Assembly: GCF_000204055.1 (NCBI RefSeq)
Contig: NW_006768870.1
Span: forward strand, 71,485-135,484
Direction: 5' to 3'
From: Melampsora larici-populina 98AG31
Lineage: Eukaryota; Basidiomycota; Pucciniomycetes; Pucciniales; Melampsoraceae
Length of the DNA: 64,000 bases
The notes below the pieces were generated by a model. It made no database searches. It saw only the letters and a program-made list of their open reading frames with translations, and was not told the DNA's origin. Below, piece by piece: positions 11,067 through 21,379 of the stretch. Position numbers and translations under genes: made by a program. How positions within the stretch are numbered: the stretch's first letter is position 1; each line of letters begins with the position of its first letter.

Positions 11067-13315
11067 CTAGATTACCATGCTGGAATCAAAAGGCGATTTG
11101 GGGTTCTTGATTTCGTCGTTCAGGACGTGTTGATAAAATCGACGGGCGCAGTTCATCAATCTCATGGCAGTTCCATGTTGAATTCCCATTTCAACGAGGT
11201 CTTTGATGCCGGTTTCTTCAGGGTAAAGAAAAGCATTGAAACGCTCAATATCGTGGTCGAACAAGATGGCAACTACCTCATCTACCTTGCCAACACAAAC
11301 TCCGGCGAAGGCCATGTAATTGTCCATGGTGGTGTATGTCCTGATTTGGTCTACTTTGTAAGGGTCTACAACAATATCATAACCTTGAGCTTCAGAGATT
11401 GTTCCTGGAGTTATTGGTGATGGTTGATGGGTCATGGCAGAGCCGCCAGAGGTCACGGGGGTCTGCAAAGTGACCGTTTTCTTTAGATGCGTCCATTCAA
11501 AGCCTTCGGCCTTTGGAGGCTTATCCACGGTGACCGACGGGTCCTTAACCTGCACCACCCAGTGAGAGAGATACATATCGTCAGCTAGGGATATGAGGAT
11601 AGGGTCAGATAAAGTTACTTACCATATGCTCCGCCCATATCCTCAACAATTGGAAGTTGATAGGCATCACCTTGGTGATATCATCGAACTTGTAGACCCA
11701 CCAGCCCTCGGCATTGTTGTTTTTCGCGGTGCTATATTTGACCATGAGGGCCGCCAAATCTGTGTCCACCGGGTCTTCAGGAGTGGCATGAGCAAGATCC
11801 AAAGTTGAAGTCAACATGTTTGCATTGATATTCTTGGCCTGTAACTGATGTTGCCCTATGGAAAGATTCTATCAAAGGAACCAGAACTTCATTTAATAAA
11901 ACATCCAAACTATATATGTTTTATTAGACAAAAAAAAGTAATGACACTACCTTTTCAGCCTCTGATTTCTTTTTGGTGGGATCTTCCATTAGAACGTCGA
12001 TTCCGGATGTTTGTTTTGGATGAGTTGAGATAGCCAAGAAGAATTGTTTGACATCGTCATCACAAGTAAGCTCAATCGCCGCCGCTTTACTATAAACCTC
12101 ATGACTGTGAATGTAAGCGATATACGCAACCGAGTTGGTAGCGTCCGCAGCTTTGAAAATGAAGCTGTTCCCTTTGGCGTTTTTACCCATTTGGTCGGAA
12201 TAAACGAAAAGTTGTTCCTTCAAGTCCAAGAAAGAGTCACTATTGATATTGACTGCAAATTTGCACGCTTTGAAGGTGTGAATAAACATTTTTGGCGCCA
12301 GATTCTTAGCTGCCGAAGGCCCTCTAGCAGGATCCACGCCTTGGCGTGAATGAACAACATATTTAAGCCACAAGCCGTGCATCACCTCATCAGGACCATC
12401 TAATTTGAAGCGCCAAAAAAACCATCAATGACAAAAATTTTGGCCTAGACACCCAAAGATAGCACAATACTCACCCAAAGTCATGCTTACGGCAGGCTCC
12501 TTGCCGGAAGTCTCAATCTCAGATTGAGATTGATGTTCGTTCCACAAATTGGTTGGAGAAGGCGGTAAAGATAACTCCCAACTGGCTATTTGATTTTGGG
12601 GAGTTTCAGGTATCACATCGTTGACACTGAATTGATAACTTTGGTGAGAAGTTTGAGATTGGGATAGATCAACTCTGAAGTGATGGTTCACGTTGTTACT
12701 GGTGGAAGGTTGAGATCCAATAGCAAACACAGAGTCATCGGCATTGCTGGTTTGGCTTGAACGAAGTCCGGTTGGGGCATCCGGTGGGATTTTGGATGAG
12801 GCATGACTGATTTCGCTGGTTTGGCTTGAAAGAGGAACTCTTTGGCCAACATGATGAGAATTGGTTGAAATGTTGGCATTACGTCGAAAGAAGGGATGTG
12901 AATCCAAAGTATCGGATGAGCGGTTGACAGGGAGATTCCTTGGTCTAGGCAAAGGTGAGATCAAACCCAATGCCTGTGAGCCAGGCCCGTGAGGGTTGTA
13001 TAACAGCGGAGCTGAAGCTGGGGTTTCTCGTTGTTGTTCATATTGGCACCGGCTGGCTTGATGGTAAAACACGAGTTGGGTAGGATCATGTGAACTTGGC
13101 CTGAGCGTTCAAAGGTAGCAACATCAATAATGTTGTCTATGAACACAAACCAATCGGAGGAATAGGATATCGAAAAAATAAACTAACCATCTATGTACAC
13201 ACTGGCCCTGTATGTTTCTAGGTGGAAAATCAACACACTTGTTGCTGTTCAACTCCAAAGAGCCATTGGAGGAGACATGAGCGGTTGGGTTTGAAGGTGT
13301 TGATTGATTGAACAT
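11067..13315 (-). CDS. Uncharacterised multi-exon protein with SAM-like C-terminus
   Basis: Five minus-strand exons are proposed: 13188-13315, 12475-13100, 11951-12399, 11623-11868 and 11067-11584. The N-terminal third is Ser/Thr/Pro/Gln-rich and probably disordered. The middle is a conserved-looking globular region (GPDEVMHGLWLKYVV, GWWVYKFDDITKVMP). The end (FDHDIERFNAFL...DLVEMGIQHGTAMRLM...ARRFYQHV) resembles a short helical SAM-type bundle. A relic with a similar end is at 57457-57740. Phases agree for the first three introns, but the last junction does not: splicing the donor after 11623 to the acceptor before 11584 shifts frame by one base. Either a G was lost at the donor or this copy is damaged. 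No function is recognised; a lineage-specific family is likely. Start chosen at the first ATG giving consistent phase. Confidence 0.55.
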
Positions 13316-14066
13316 CGTGAAATGGCCGATGTTGAATGTCTTTGGAGCAGGTAGCTGATAATCAAAAGTGGAGGAAAGAGGATTGAGACAATGGATCAAG
13401 ACAAACAGGCAATTGGACAAGAGAGGAGAAATGGGGTGCCCATCAGGGAGAGAGTGGTCAATGAGGGTGGAGGGCATCGAGGAATGATGGAACTTGTCGA
13501 CTTTCCATCTTGAGATAGCTGTCAAGAAGGCAGAAAGTGTCAGCCTTAGAGCATCCCCACCAGTCCTGAACCGCAACCAGTCATACAGGGCAGTATTTCC
13601 GACGTGTGACACGTTGTATTTTCCCTTCAGGAAGGGCAACGGCCACCGGACACCCTGGACCAGACCGTAACCCTACCTCCGCGTTCTTACGCACGCCATT
13701 TGCTTCCATAATAGTCAATCTGTGTGATACATACGATAAGCCTCATATTATATACATAGAACGATCGAGAAAAATACTATGAAGATAGCTCCAAAGGAGC
13801 TATCAAAATCCATAGCGCACAGGGAGATAGGTGTCTGTGTATGCCGTAATTCCACCATATCGGCCTTTATACACCGAGTCAGAGCCAAAGTCAAGCACAC
13901 GACCGGGCGACTCCCCCTCTTAAATAGATGTGTCCAACCCTTCTTTCCTTTTTCCCCATCCCTTGTCGTCCGTTTCCCTCTGCCTTGTATACATCTTAAA
14001 CTTCATTTCACTTTATACCTTTTGCTCGGCTGCTTAGTCATATCATCATCCTTCCTCAGCGCTATA

Positions 14067-15584
14067 ATGAGTACCATGAGAGAAGATTTTCTCAAATTTA
14101 TGGCCCAGTACTCAGTTGGTTCATCTATTCGTTCCCAGCACCTGTCCAATCTTTCGAACTTCACTCAAGATATGTTGAACACCCTGCTGTTGTTGGAGGA
14201 AGAAGAAACTCGCCCAAGTCCAGGTGGCTCTCTACCCGGCAAAGCGCCTAATCTCCCTCGCGATCCTGAATCCGGTCATGCTCGATTGATGAAAGATTAC
14301 TTTGCGGCAAATCCTGTCTATGGTGAGGGGCTTTTTCGTTGCCAATTCCGGATGAGCCAACGTTTGTTTTTGCGCATCATGAACGCCCTTGGAAACGATG
14401 ACGTGTATTTTACACAGCGTTATAACTGTACAGGTTAGCATCAGCTCCCTTTTGACCCGATTGTAATCTAATCTAATCAACCTCATGCTCGGATTCATTA
14501 TCAAGGTCAAGCTGGAAACTCGCCTCACCAGAAGGTTACAGCGGCTCTGCGTCAGCTTGCTTACGGTACCACTGCTGACCAAATGGATGAATACTTGCGT
14601 ATCGCCGAATCTACCGCTATCCAATGTCTCCTCAAGTTTTGCAGCGGTATCATTCGATTGTTTGGTCCGCATTACCAACGCAAGCCCAACGCCAAAGATG
14701 TCCAGCGCATACTTGACGAGAACGCCGAACGAGGATTTCCCGGAATGCTCGGATCTTTAGACTGTATGCACTGGCAATGGAAGAACTGCCCTCAAGCGCT
14801 CACTGGAGCTTTTGCTGGTCGTTTGGGCAAGCCGACTCTGATTCTCGAAGTGGTTGCAACCCGCGACTTGTGGATATGGCATTCGTTTTTCGGCTTACCT
14901 GGTGCTAATAACGACATTAACGTACTTGAACGATCCAATCTTTTCCGCGACCTCTCTCAAGGCCTCTCTCCCCCTTGTAACTTCAAAGTAAATGGCAAGG
15001 ACTATAACACCGGTTATTACCTTGCTGATGGCATTTATCCCAAGTGGGCAACTTTGATCCAGTCTTACAGCGCTCCTGACACTCCTAAATTGACGGTCAG
15101 TCTGGTTCTCACTTCTCCTATCTTGATTTCGACTGTTTCTTTCACTCTTCTAATGTGTGATTGTTTTCCTTCGGCTTCTCTACTGTAGAATTTCGCCCAA
15201 GCTCAAGAGGCCACTCGCAAGGACGTGGAACGAGCCTTTGGTGTACTGCAAGCTCGTTTCCACATAATCAGAGGAGCTGCCCGTATGTGGCAACCGTGCT
15301 CACTATGTTTGATTATGAATGCTTGTATCATACTTCATAACATGATCATTGAAGACCAAGGGAACCCGGGCTATGAGTTTTTGGAAGACAAAGATTTGAT
15401 TCCTCCTGTTCCTCTACGTCGCCCTCCTGGATTTGCTGCTCAGTTTATGCGAGGCCGCGAAGCTTTTCGCAATGCAGATGCTCACTATGCCTTACGCAAC
15501 GATTTGATCGAGCACCTGTGGAAGATGAATTCTCACAATCACGATGAAGATTTAACTGATATGAGCAGTGAAGATGATCTCTAG
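14067..15584 (+). CDS. PIF/Harbinger DDE transposase
   Basis: Three exons fit with consistent phase: 14067-14433, 14506-15095 and 15189-15584. The product is about 450 aa, normal for Harbinger transposases. The N-terminal part has the conserved helical lead-in (FRCQFRMSQRLFLRI, then TAALRQLAYGTTADQMDEY). Catalytic residues are visible: Asp in GMLGSLDCMHWQW, Asp in LPGANNDINVL and Glu in KDVERAFGVLQARF. The C-terminus is acidic (DEDLTDMSSEDDL). No internal stop is seen, so it could be functional. It acts in the nucleus, and in this superfamily it usually works with a Myb-like partner, here the gene at 18143-19401. The ATG at 14067 is the first in frame after a stretch with no Harbinger similarity; upstream in-frame sequence is probably UTR. 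Confidence 0.9.
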
Positions 15585-16017
15585 CTTTTGTTTGACTCAT
15601 CTTTTCTTTAGTCTGTACAATTTTATTTCTTTCTTGATGGTTATGTAGTTCTCTCTCTTATTTTTTTTGTTTATACACGTAGTTCTCTCTCTTATTTTTT
15701 TTATGTGTCTATAGTTGGTATCTACATGAATTGCTTTTGTTTAGTCTTTATCGGTTTGTTGTTCTTATGACTTTGTGATATATACGTGCGCAATTTGCAG
15801 AGATGTCTTTCCTTTCTTTTATTCATGTAGTATAAAGCAATATAGCAATGGCCATTTCTATGTACAGTCTTGATTTGTTTTCATGATACAAAGAGAGGCG
15901 AGACCAATTCATGATCGATCAACACAACGACAAAGAAATCTTCATGATATACTGAGGGATAACAGAAATAGCGAGACAACAAATACGGAAGAATAGATGT
16001 TCAACACATGAAACACC
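15585..16017. other. Spacer, no gene seen
   Basis: T-rich 3' flank of the transposase gene with a short direct repeat (GTAGTTCTCTCTCTTATTTTTTT at about 15646 and 15678, only its first part quoted elsewhere). No coding potential recognised. Confidence 0.4.
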
Positions 16018-16685
16018 TCACATGATGCGCCCTTCAAGCCATTCCCACTTGATATCCTCAGATAATTTGACAAAGTGTTCACCGAGTCCTACTCTTCTTA
16101 AAAAGAGTCCGGCCTTCTTCTTATAACCTGCGTGTTGCAAGTAAGGGCCAGTGTAGCTGGCCACCAAAATCAGCGCCTCACGTAGATTTCAAAACTCGTC
16201 TCTGCGCTTGTTCTGAGAGATCTTCTTGATCTCTCTATTGGCTCGGTCTTCGCAGTACGACAAGCGTTTTTGGTAACTTCGGCGCGGTCGGATGTAACGC
16301 CGTTTGTTACCAAATCAAGTGACTTGAGTACTGGTACGAGTACGATTGCCTGCATGGTATCAGCGCAAAAGCAAAAGGAAAGCAATATTAATTGTTGCAT
16401 ACCACTTGAGACAAACAGTACAGTTATAAACTTACGTCTAGGACCAACACGTGCAGGGACTACAAAAGCCTCGGAACCCGTTTGACGCCGGAGATAGCGC
16501 AAAGCGCGAGGACTCAGAGAAGCCTGGTAGCCATAGTCGGTGCATATCCAACAGGCTGGTACGGCTACATTAGCAACTGATTACAATTTTAGATTGGAAT
16601 ACTGAAGCCGGAATGTTTACTAACCTACTTCTCCTGCGACGGGAACACACCAGGGCATAACTTCACCACATACACGGTTCGACAT
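16018..16685 (-). pseudogene. Small uncharacterised gene between the Harbinger genes, two in-frame TGA
   Basis: Three exons fit: 16625-16685, 16436-16576 and 16018-16349. The readable product starts MSNRVCGEVMPWC, continues with VPACWICTDYGY and LSPRALRYLRRQTGSEAF, then a basic helical region (KRRYIRPRRSYQKR, REIKKISQNKRRDEF) and ends KWEWLEGRIM before TGA at 16018-16020. Two TGA codons (16315-16317 and 16189-16191) interrupt an otherwise open frame at places where CGA (Arg) would fit. Paired Cys residues in the N-terminal half could bind metal. I recognise no family. Its position inside the Harbinger unit suggests a third, element-borne gene, now decayed, though a nested insertion or unrelated gene is also possible. 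Confidence 0.5.
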
Positions 16686-16831
16686 GGCAGATGAATTAAA
16701 CAAAAGCTAATTTTTTCGATAATTCAGAGGGAATATGTGCAATGAAAAGAATAAAGAATCGGTAGGCTAAACTATATGCAAAAGAAATTGAGAAAAGATG
16801 CACAATGAATCGACTGTGAGAGGTGATGTGA
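16686..16831. other. Short spacer before a MITE
   Basis: No coding frame; it contains the likely promoter side of the small minus-strand gene ending upstream. Confidence 0.3.
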
Positions 16832-17594
16832 CACTACGCCAGATCACTAATTTACCGCTGAGTTCAGAAAATTGAAACTGTAGAAAAATATCACCAATAC
16901 AGGGGAGGTCAGAAAAATTTGAAAAAATAATGATTCAATTCATGGGTGCTGTCCCCTCATTTTGCATATTTTTGCATATTTTTGCCATGATTTTTGAAGT
17001 CTCCCCAAACCAAAATGCTCACAGGGGATATTATGTCAGAAACTCAAATTTGGTCCAAAACTAGCAATATTTGGGCAAAAACCTCCAAGCACAAAAATAT
17101 GAGTATTTTTGTTCAATCATCTGAACACTTGCAATTTATGGAAGCCGCATGATGTCTCTACAAGGTTTATTAAGGTGCTGAAGCCATTGTAGTTATGACT
17201 TCTATGCTTATATATGGTTTCTGCTGTGTACGTCTCTTGATATATCTCACCCATTATTGGAGACACACAGCTTTTTTGTGCACACAAACTGTAGATCCAG
17301 AATGTGGAATTCAGAATGTCAAGACATTACATGTGTTGGAGAAAAATTGATGATTTTGTTGGTGTTGCAAGGTCACTGTCTCTCTACCTGCCAGTTTTGG
17401 ACCAAAATTGGGTTTCTGACATTATTTGCATTGTGGTTGTAAAAATATGAAAAAATATGCCAGATGATTGGAATGCACCAAAGGGCCCAACCAATATTTT
17501 TTCATATTTTTCTGACCCCTCCCAGATTTTCCATAATTTTCTATGTCTTCTCAATTTTCTAAACTCAGCGGTAAATTTTCAATTTGGCGTAGTG
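16832..17594. mobile_element. MITE with about 100-bp imperfect TIRs, TGA target duplication
   Basis: The left end CACTACGCCA and right end TGGCGTAGTG are perfect complements, each bordered by TGA (16829-16831, 17595-17597). Inward the arms match with indels through TTTACCGCTGAGTT and GGAGGTCAGAAAAAT / GGAGGGGTCAGAAAAAT blocks. No transposase inside. The 3-bp duplication and position suggest a Harbinger-type MITE inside the larger Harbinger unit. Confidence 0.75.
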
Positions 17595-18142
17595 TGAAGT
17601 GTGGAGTGTGGATGGAGGGAGCCTGGATGGAGGCCTCTCTTTATACGTATGATTGTGGCGGTCATCCCAAGAAGCGCAGTCCTCAATCGCGTTTCCAACC
17701 AAGATCTATGAAATTGCACATCCGACCACAGCGTGATGGAGCTTCGCAGTGAATCAATTTGAGAATAGGTAATCATACGCAGATGAGGCTGGATATGAAG
17801 AGAAAATGAGGCTCAATATGAATCAAACACGGTTTGGTTCGATGTCTAACATGAAATGTGTTAGATTGACTATTCATACTATAGACAAGAAGAGGAGCAG
17901 GAGTGGAAACTATAGACAAGAGGATCACAAGGCGTGTAGATAAAATTGACCAAAAGAATGACATGAAAAGAATTAAAACTAGCCTATCAAAAGTAACCAA
18001 AAAAAGAGATGAACAAAAGACTTGAAATGACTTAATATCAACGTAACAAAAGTAACAAAAAAGATTTGAAGAATAAAAGACATGAAATGAAACAAATCAA
18101 GCGAGTTGAATGAAAAGGAAACATAAAGTGAAAAACTTTGAA
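17595..18142. other. Spacer, no gene seen
   Basis: A-rich 3' flank of the Myb-like gene. Several direct repeats of AAAAGACATGAAATGA-like sequence occur at 17960-18090. No supported reading frame. Confidence 0.35.
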
Positions 18143-19401
18143 CTATTCACGAGCTCGTTCTGCTGCTCTGCGGGCACGTTGCTTGCGAATGATATCGGCC
18201 CTCTCGGCTTCAAACTCAGCGCGTACACACTCATCGATTGAGGAGAGATTAGTCGAGAGAAGGCTGTAGTCAAGCATCTTGGACAGAGTGGCTTGAGCCT
18301 CTTTCCCTTGATTGGCTAACTCTCGGCTAGATATTGCAACCTCACTCGCATTCTCTAGCATCTTTGGCGCTAATTCTTCGGAGAGTGAAGATTTACCAGC
18401 TCCTCGCTTTGCCTTCTTGGTTCCCGTTGGACGATCAATATGAGGTAAGGCATCTATGTCACTCGCAAGATCCAAACCGTCAAGATCAGACCCGACTGAA
18501 TTTCCGTTACCACAATGTTCTAGGTAAGCTGGATTTTCTTGCCATTTCGGAGCGTGCTTGACCATGTTGTAGCTACTCATGTCTTTGAAAGAAGTTTTGA
18601 CATCCTGCTTGTAGAGGGCGAGAGCATCGGTGATCTGGTCTTCAGTCGATTTTCCAGACTCCTTGAGGCTCTTGATTTGTTGGACACAGCTGGCAAACTT
18701 AGACATATTGCGATTGAGAGTGGACCAGCGTGACTCGAGGGATTTCAACGTGCGTTGGTTTGCTTTATCCATATGCTGATTGAAATGGGTGGTGATCTTC
18801 TCCCAAAACTTAGTGCGACGTTGATCACTACCAATAATGGGGTTTTGAGAAACGTGAAGCCATGACGTGCACAGCTGGGCAAGGGCGTCGTCAGTGTAGT
18901 TCGATCGTTTGGAGCCTTCTTCAGGTTCGATGGTCAACTGGCAAGTAGGAGGATCCCGGTTTGATGTTGAAGCACCAGAGAGTGACGTGGAGACGGAGGT
19001 ACGCCGAGTCGGAGGTTTGCGAGTTGATGAACGAGATAAGGAGGTGGAGGTGGAGGAGGGAGTGGGAGTGAAGGCTTCATAAAAAGATGATTGAGGAAAG
19101 TCGACATATTCATATTGGTTGTTGCTGAACTGAGAATGAGCATCCAGAGAGTCATCGCGTCTATTGCGATAACTCTGAAGAAAACCTTGAGTGTTGAAGT
19201 TGTTGACATCGGTGTCTTCGGAGTAGCCTCCATAAGAGCCATCACGGTTGAAGCCATTAGTTTGACCTGAAATCAAGAATTGACTACATGAGAATTGGGC
19301 CCCATCGGCATGAATGACATTAGATAAACATAGCACGTACGTTGACCTGATGGTGGACGTTGACCTGATGGTGGCCTCTCATCATTATACATATGATTCA
19401 T
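18143..19401 (-). CDS. Myb/SANT-like (NAM-associated type) partner protein of PIF/Harbinger
   Basis: Two exons: 19341-19401 and 18143-19266, joined in phase (exon 1 ends RPPSGQ, with a PPSGQR repeat). The product is about 394 aa. It has a Ser/Thr/Pro-rich N-terminus, then a trihelix-like block YTDDALAQLCTSWLHVSQNP ... TKFWEKITTHFNQH ... TLKSLESRWSTLNRNMSKF, a linker ending NMVKHAPKWQENPAY, a basic patch (GTKKAKRGAGKS) and a C-terminal coiled helix rich in Arg/Glu/Ala (ADIIRKQRARRAAERARE). This is the NAM-associated Myb-like layout of the second Harbinger protein, which in the family assists DNA binding and nuclear import of the transposase. It is convergent with the transposase gene at 14067-15584. 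No internal stop is seen. Confidence 0.85.
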
Positions 19402-19573
19402 TCCGAAGGGGCTGGAGCAAGGGAATAGATGCGTGCAAACTTAATGACCTTCTTGACGATTTCTAGGAGAGAGGAGGAAATAAGATGCGAGCAAGCGGAT
19501 GCGGTGAACAGATAATGTTTGTGTGGCTTTATAACCTTTGGACACAAACTCAAACTTGCCCTCAACACCTCTA
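19402..19573. other. Spacer left of the assembly gap
   Basis: Putative 5' flank of the Myb-like gene. No gene seen. Confidence 0.3.
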
Positions 19574-19673
19574 NNNNNNNNNNNNNNNNNNNNNNNNNNN
19601 NNNNNNNNNNNNNNNNNNNNNNNNNNNNNNNNNNNNNNNNNNNNNNNNNNNNNNNNNNNNNNNNNNNNNNNNN
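19574..19673. other. Assembly gap (100 N)
   Basis: Exactly 100 undetermined bases, the conventional size for a gap of unknown length. The right end of the Harbinger element may lie here. Reading frames crossing it are meaningless. Confidence 0.99.
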
Positions 19674-20420
19674 TCACATTTGGCTTCAAGATGAATATCG
19701 ACTTATCATTGTGGAAGGTCTTTATTGTATTACCACTGCCACGACAATGATAAAGTTATTTTAATAGAAAACAATGTATCGAATGGGCAAAATTAGTTAC
19801 ACGGTTGCTCAAATCGTTGTAACACAAGCTTTTGAGACGCCCCCGAAGAACCTGAGGGTCAAGACCCGAGAGACCTGGTGCTGATGTCGAAAAAATTCGG
19901 ACAGCTGCCCTACAGTGGGAGTTTATTTCACTGGTGGATCGTGAAATCTGAATTCTGACCTGGACATGTCAAATACACGTTACGTGAAATTGACAGTCCA
20001 GGGTCGCTGGTGGCGATGCTATACTTACATGGCAAAAACCGTGGATCAAGCACAGCTTGAGAGCGACCTGCAGAGAGATGACTGACGTGGACTCCATTTA
20101 TCTCAGATCATTACAAGTCATTTCCAGATCAGGTGATTTCTGATGTAAAAAGAAATCACACCGCGAATGGACGACGTCGGTTTACATACTTAATTCCAAT
20201 CCAAAGCTCGTCAAGGGTGTCGTCAAACGATCAAATTTGATCATTCTAATTCATGTCAATCAGTTATTTATTTGATTTATTTATGTATGTCAATATTTAT
20301 GTCAATACATATGATATATGGCGAAAGCGTACAGAAACGTACCACCAGTTATTTTTGGCAAACTCGCATTGCACGCGGCGACCAGAGGCAGGCTGAGGCA
20401 GGTTCAACGTGGGACTGACA
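19674..20420. other. Spacer upstream of the secreted-protein gene
   Basis: No supported coding frame. The last 100 bases become richer in GC (GGCGACCAGAGGCAGGCTGAG region), as expected for the promoter of the following gene. Confidence 0.4.
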
Positions 20421-20428
20421 TATAAGAG
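20421..20428 (+). promoter_or_regulatory. Candidate TATA box
   Basis: TATAAGAG lies about 385 bp upstream of the ATG, followed by a long pyrimidine-rich stretch (20445-20660) that would be the 5' UTR. Plausible but not proven. Confidence 0.4.
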
Positions 20429-20806
20429 AGGTCGTTTCGCCCTGTTTGTCCTTCCTCATCCCATCAGCACTTTCCGCTTCATCAGTTCCCTCGTTCTCCA
20501 AGTTTGTTCTTTACCCTCTCTTTGACAGTCACTTGCTTGAAGCCCTCTTCCCTTGCATCACATTTGCTTACAATATTGTGCTCATTTTGTCCCAGTAGTC
20601 GCTCTGAATAGTTCCAAGTCATACGGTCTCTCCTCCCAGTTGCCTGTTTCAGCTTTCATATCTTTGTGCGTTGATCATAGTTTTTTTCAATACTTGTGGC
20701 GTTGAAGAGCTTGAGTCTTACTGAAATTCCTTGCCGTTTTCTAGGCCACTACACACATACCTTTTCGAGGTCAACACCTAACAACAGATCACACCAAACC
20801 AACAAG

Positions 20807-21379
20807 ATGGTCAGTCTTCTCTCCTCTACATAGCCGTTTACACATACTTACATGTCTACATGTCCATTCCAACAGCATATCTTGACCATCACCTTAACCT
20901 TGGCATTGATTTTTGCTTGCGTTGGATATAACAATGCCGTAGTAGATTACAATGATTACATCACCCCCCTTTGTTGCACGGGCAACGATGAGAGCATGCA
21001 GTGTCGAGCAACCACGTCACCGCGCGCTTGGTGGTCCCAGGGCAACGACTGCACGGGACCCATTATCAGCGATGTGGCGTGCAAGGACGGACGTCTCGCC
21101 GGCTACAGTACCAACTCAGATGGTTCCGCTTCATGGGTCACCCGAAATGTACTGGCTCAGCGTTTTGGACAAACCGTCACCTGTTATCTGGCAGACAACC
21201 AATGCTACAATGGCCAGCTCAGGTGCCGAGTGCCAGACTACTGTGGAGGCAGTAGCGGACTGCTTGCCGACTCCAAGGCTGCTACCAAGGGCGGCCAAGG
21301 TGGCCAAGTTGGTACGTTATCTGGAGACAACGAGAAAGCACAGAAAGCGACAGTACGCCCCACAAAGACCGTCCAGTAG
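20807..21379 (+). CDS. Small cysteine-rich secreted protein, candidate effector
   Basis: The best model is a first exon holding only the ATG (20807-20809, context AACAAGATG), a 66-bp intron (20810-20875, GTCAGT...CCAACAG) and exon 2 from 20876 to a TAG at 21377-21379. This gives M plus HILTITLTLALIFACVGYNNA, a clean signal peptide. Without splicing, an ATG at 20852 adds eight polar residues and weakens the signal. The mature part has nine Cys (LCC, MQC, NDC, VAC, VTC, NQC, LRC, YCGG) in about 110 residues, then a Gly/Gln/Lys-rich tail (GGQGGQVG). No transmembrane segment or catalytic motif is visible. Likely extracellular; in rusts such proteins are commonly listed as effector candidates, but function here is unknown. 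Upstream CT-rich 5' UTR suggests strong transcription. Confidence 0.75.

Larger units (their letters stand above)
13552..19401. mobile_element. PIF/Harbinger element, core unit; ends not fully defined
   Basis: Defined by a Harbinger transposase (+) and a convergent Myb/SANT-like partner gene (-), the usual two-gene layout of this superfamily. A left end is plausible at 13552 (GAGCATCCCCACCAGT preceded by TTA, the expected 3-bp target). No matching right end was found; it may lie in or near the assembly gap at 19574. An extra small gene (16018-16685) and a MITE (16832-17594) lie between the two core genes. Confidence 0.55.

Noticed and set aside
19441..19764. Open frames crossing the gap
   Set aside because: They read through undetermined bases and have no support.
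20005..20030. Possible right end of the first Harbinger element (CTGGTGGCGATGCT resembles the complement of the left end)
   Set aside because: Only a short, imperfect match with no TTA duplication; chance similarity is as likely.
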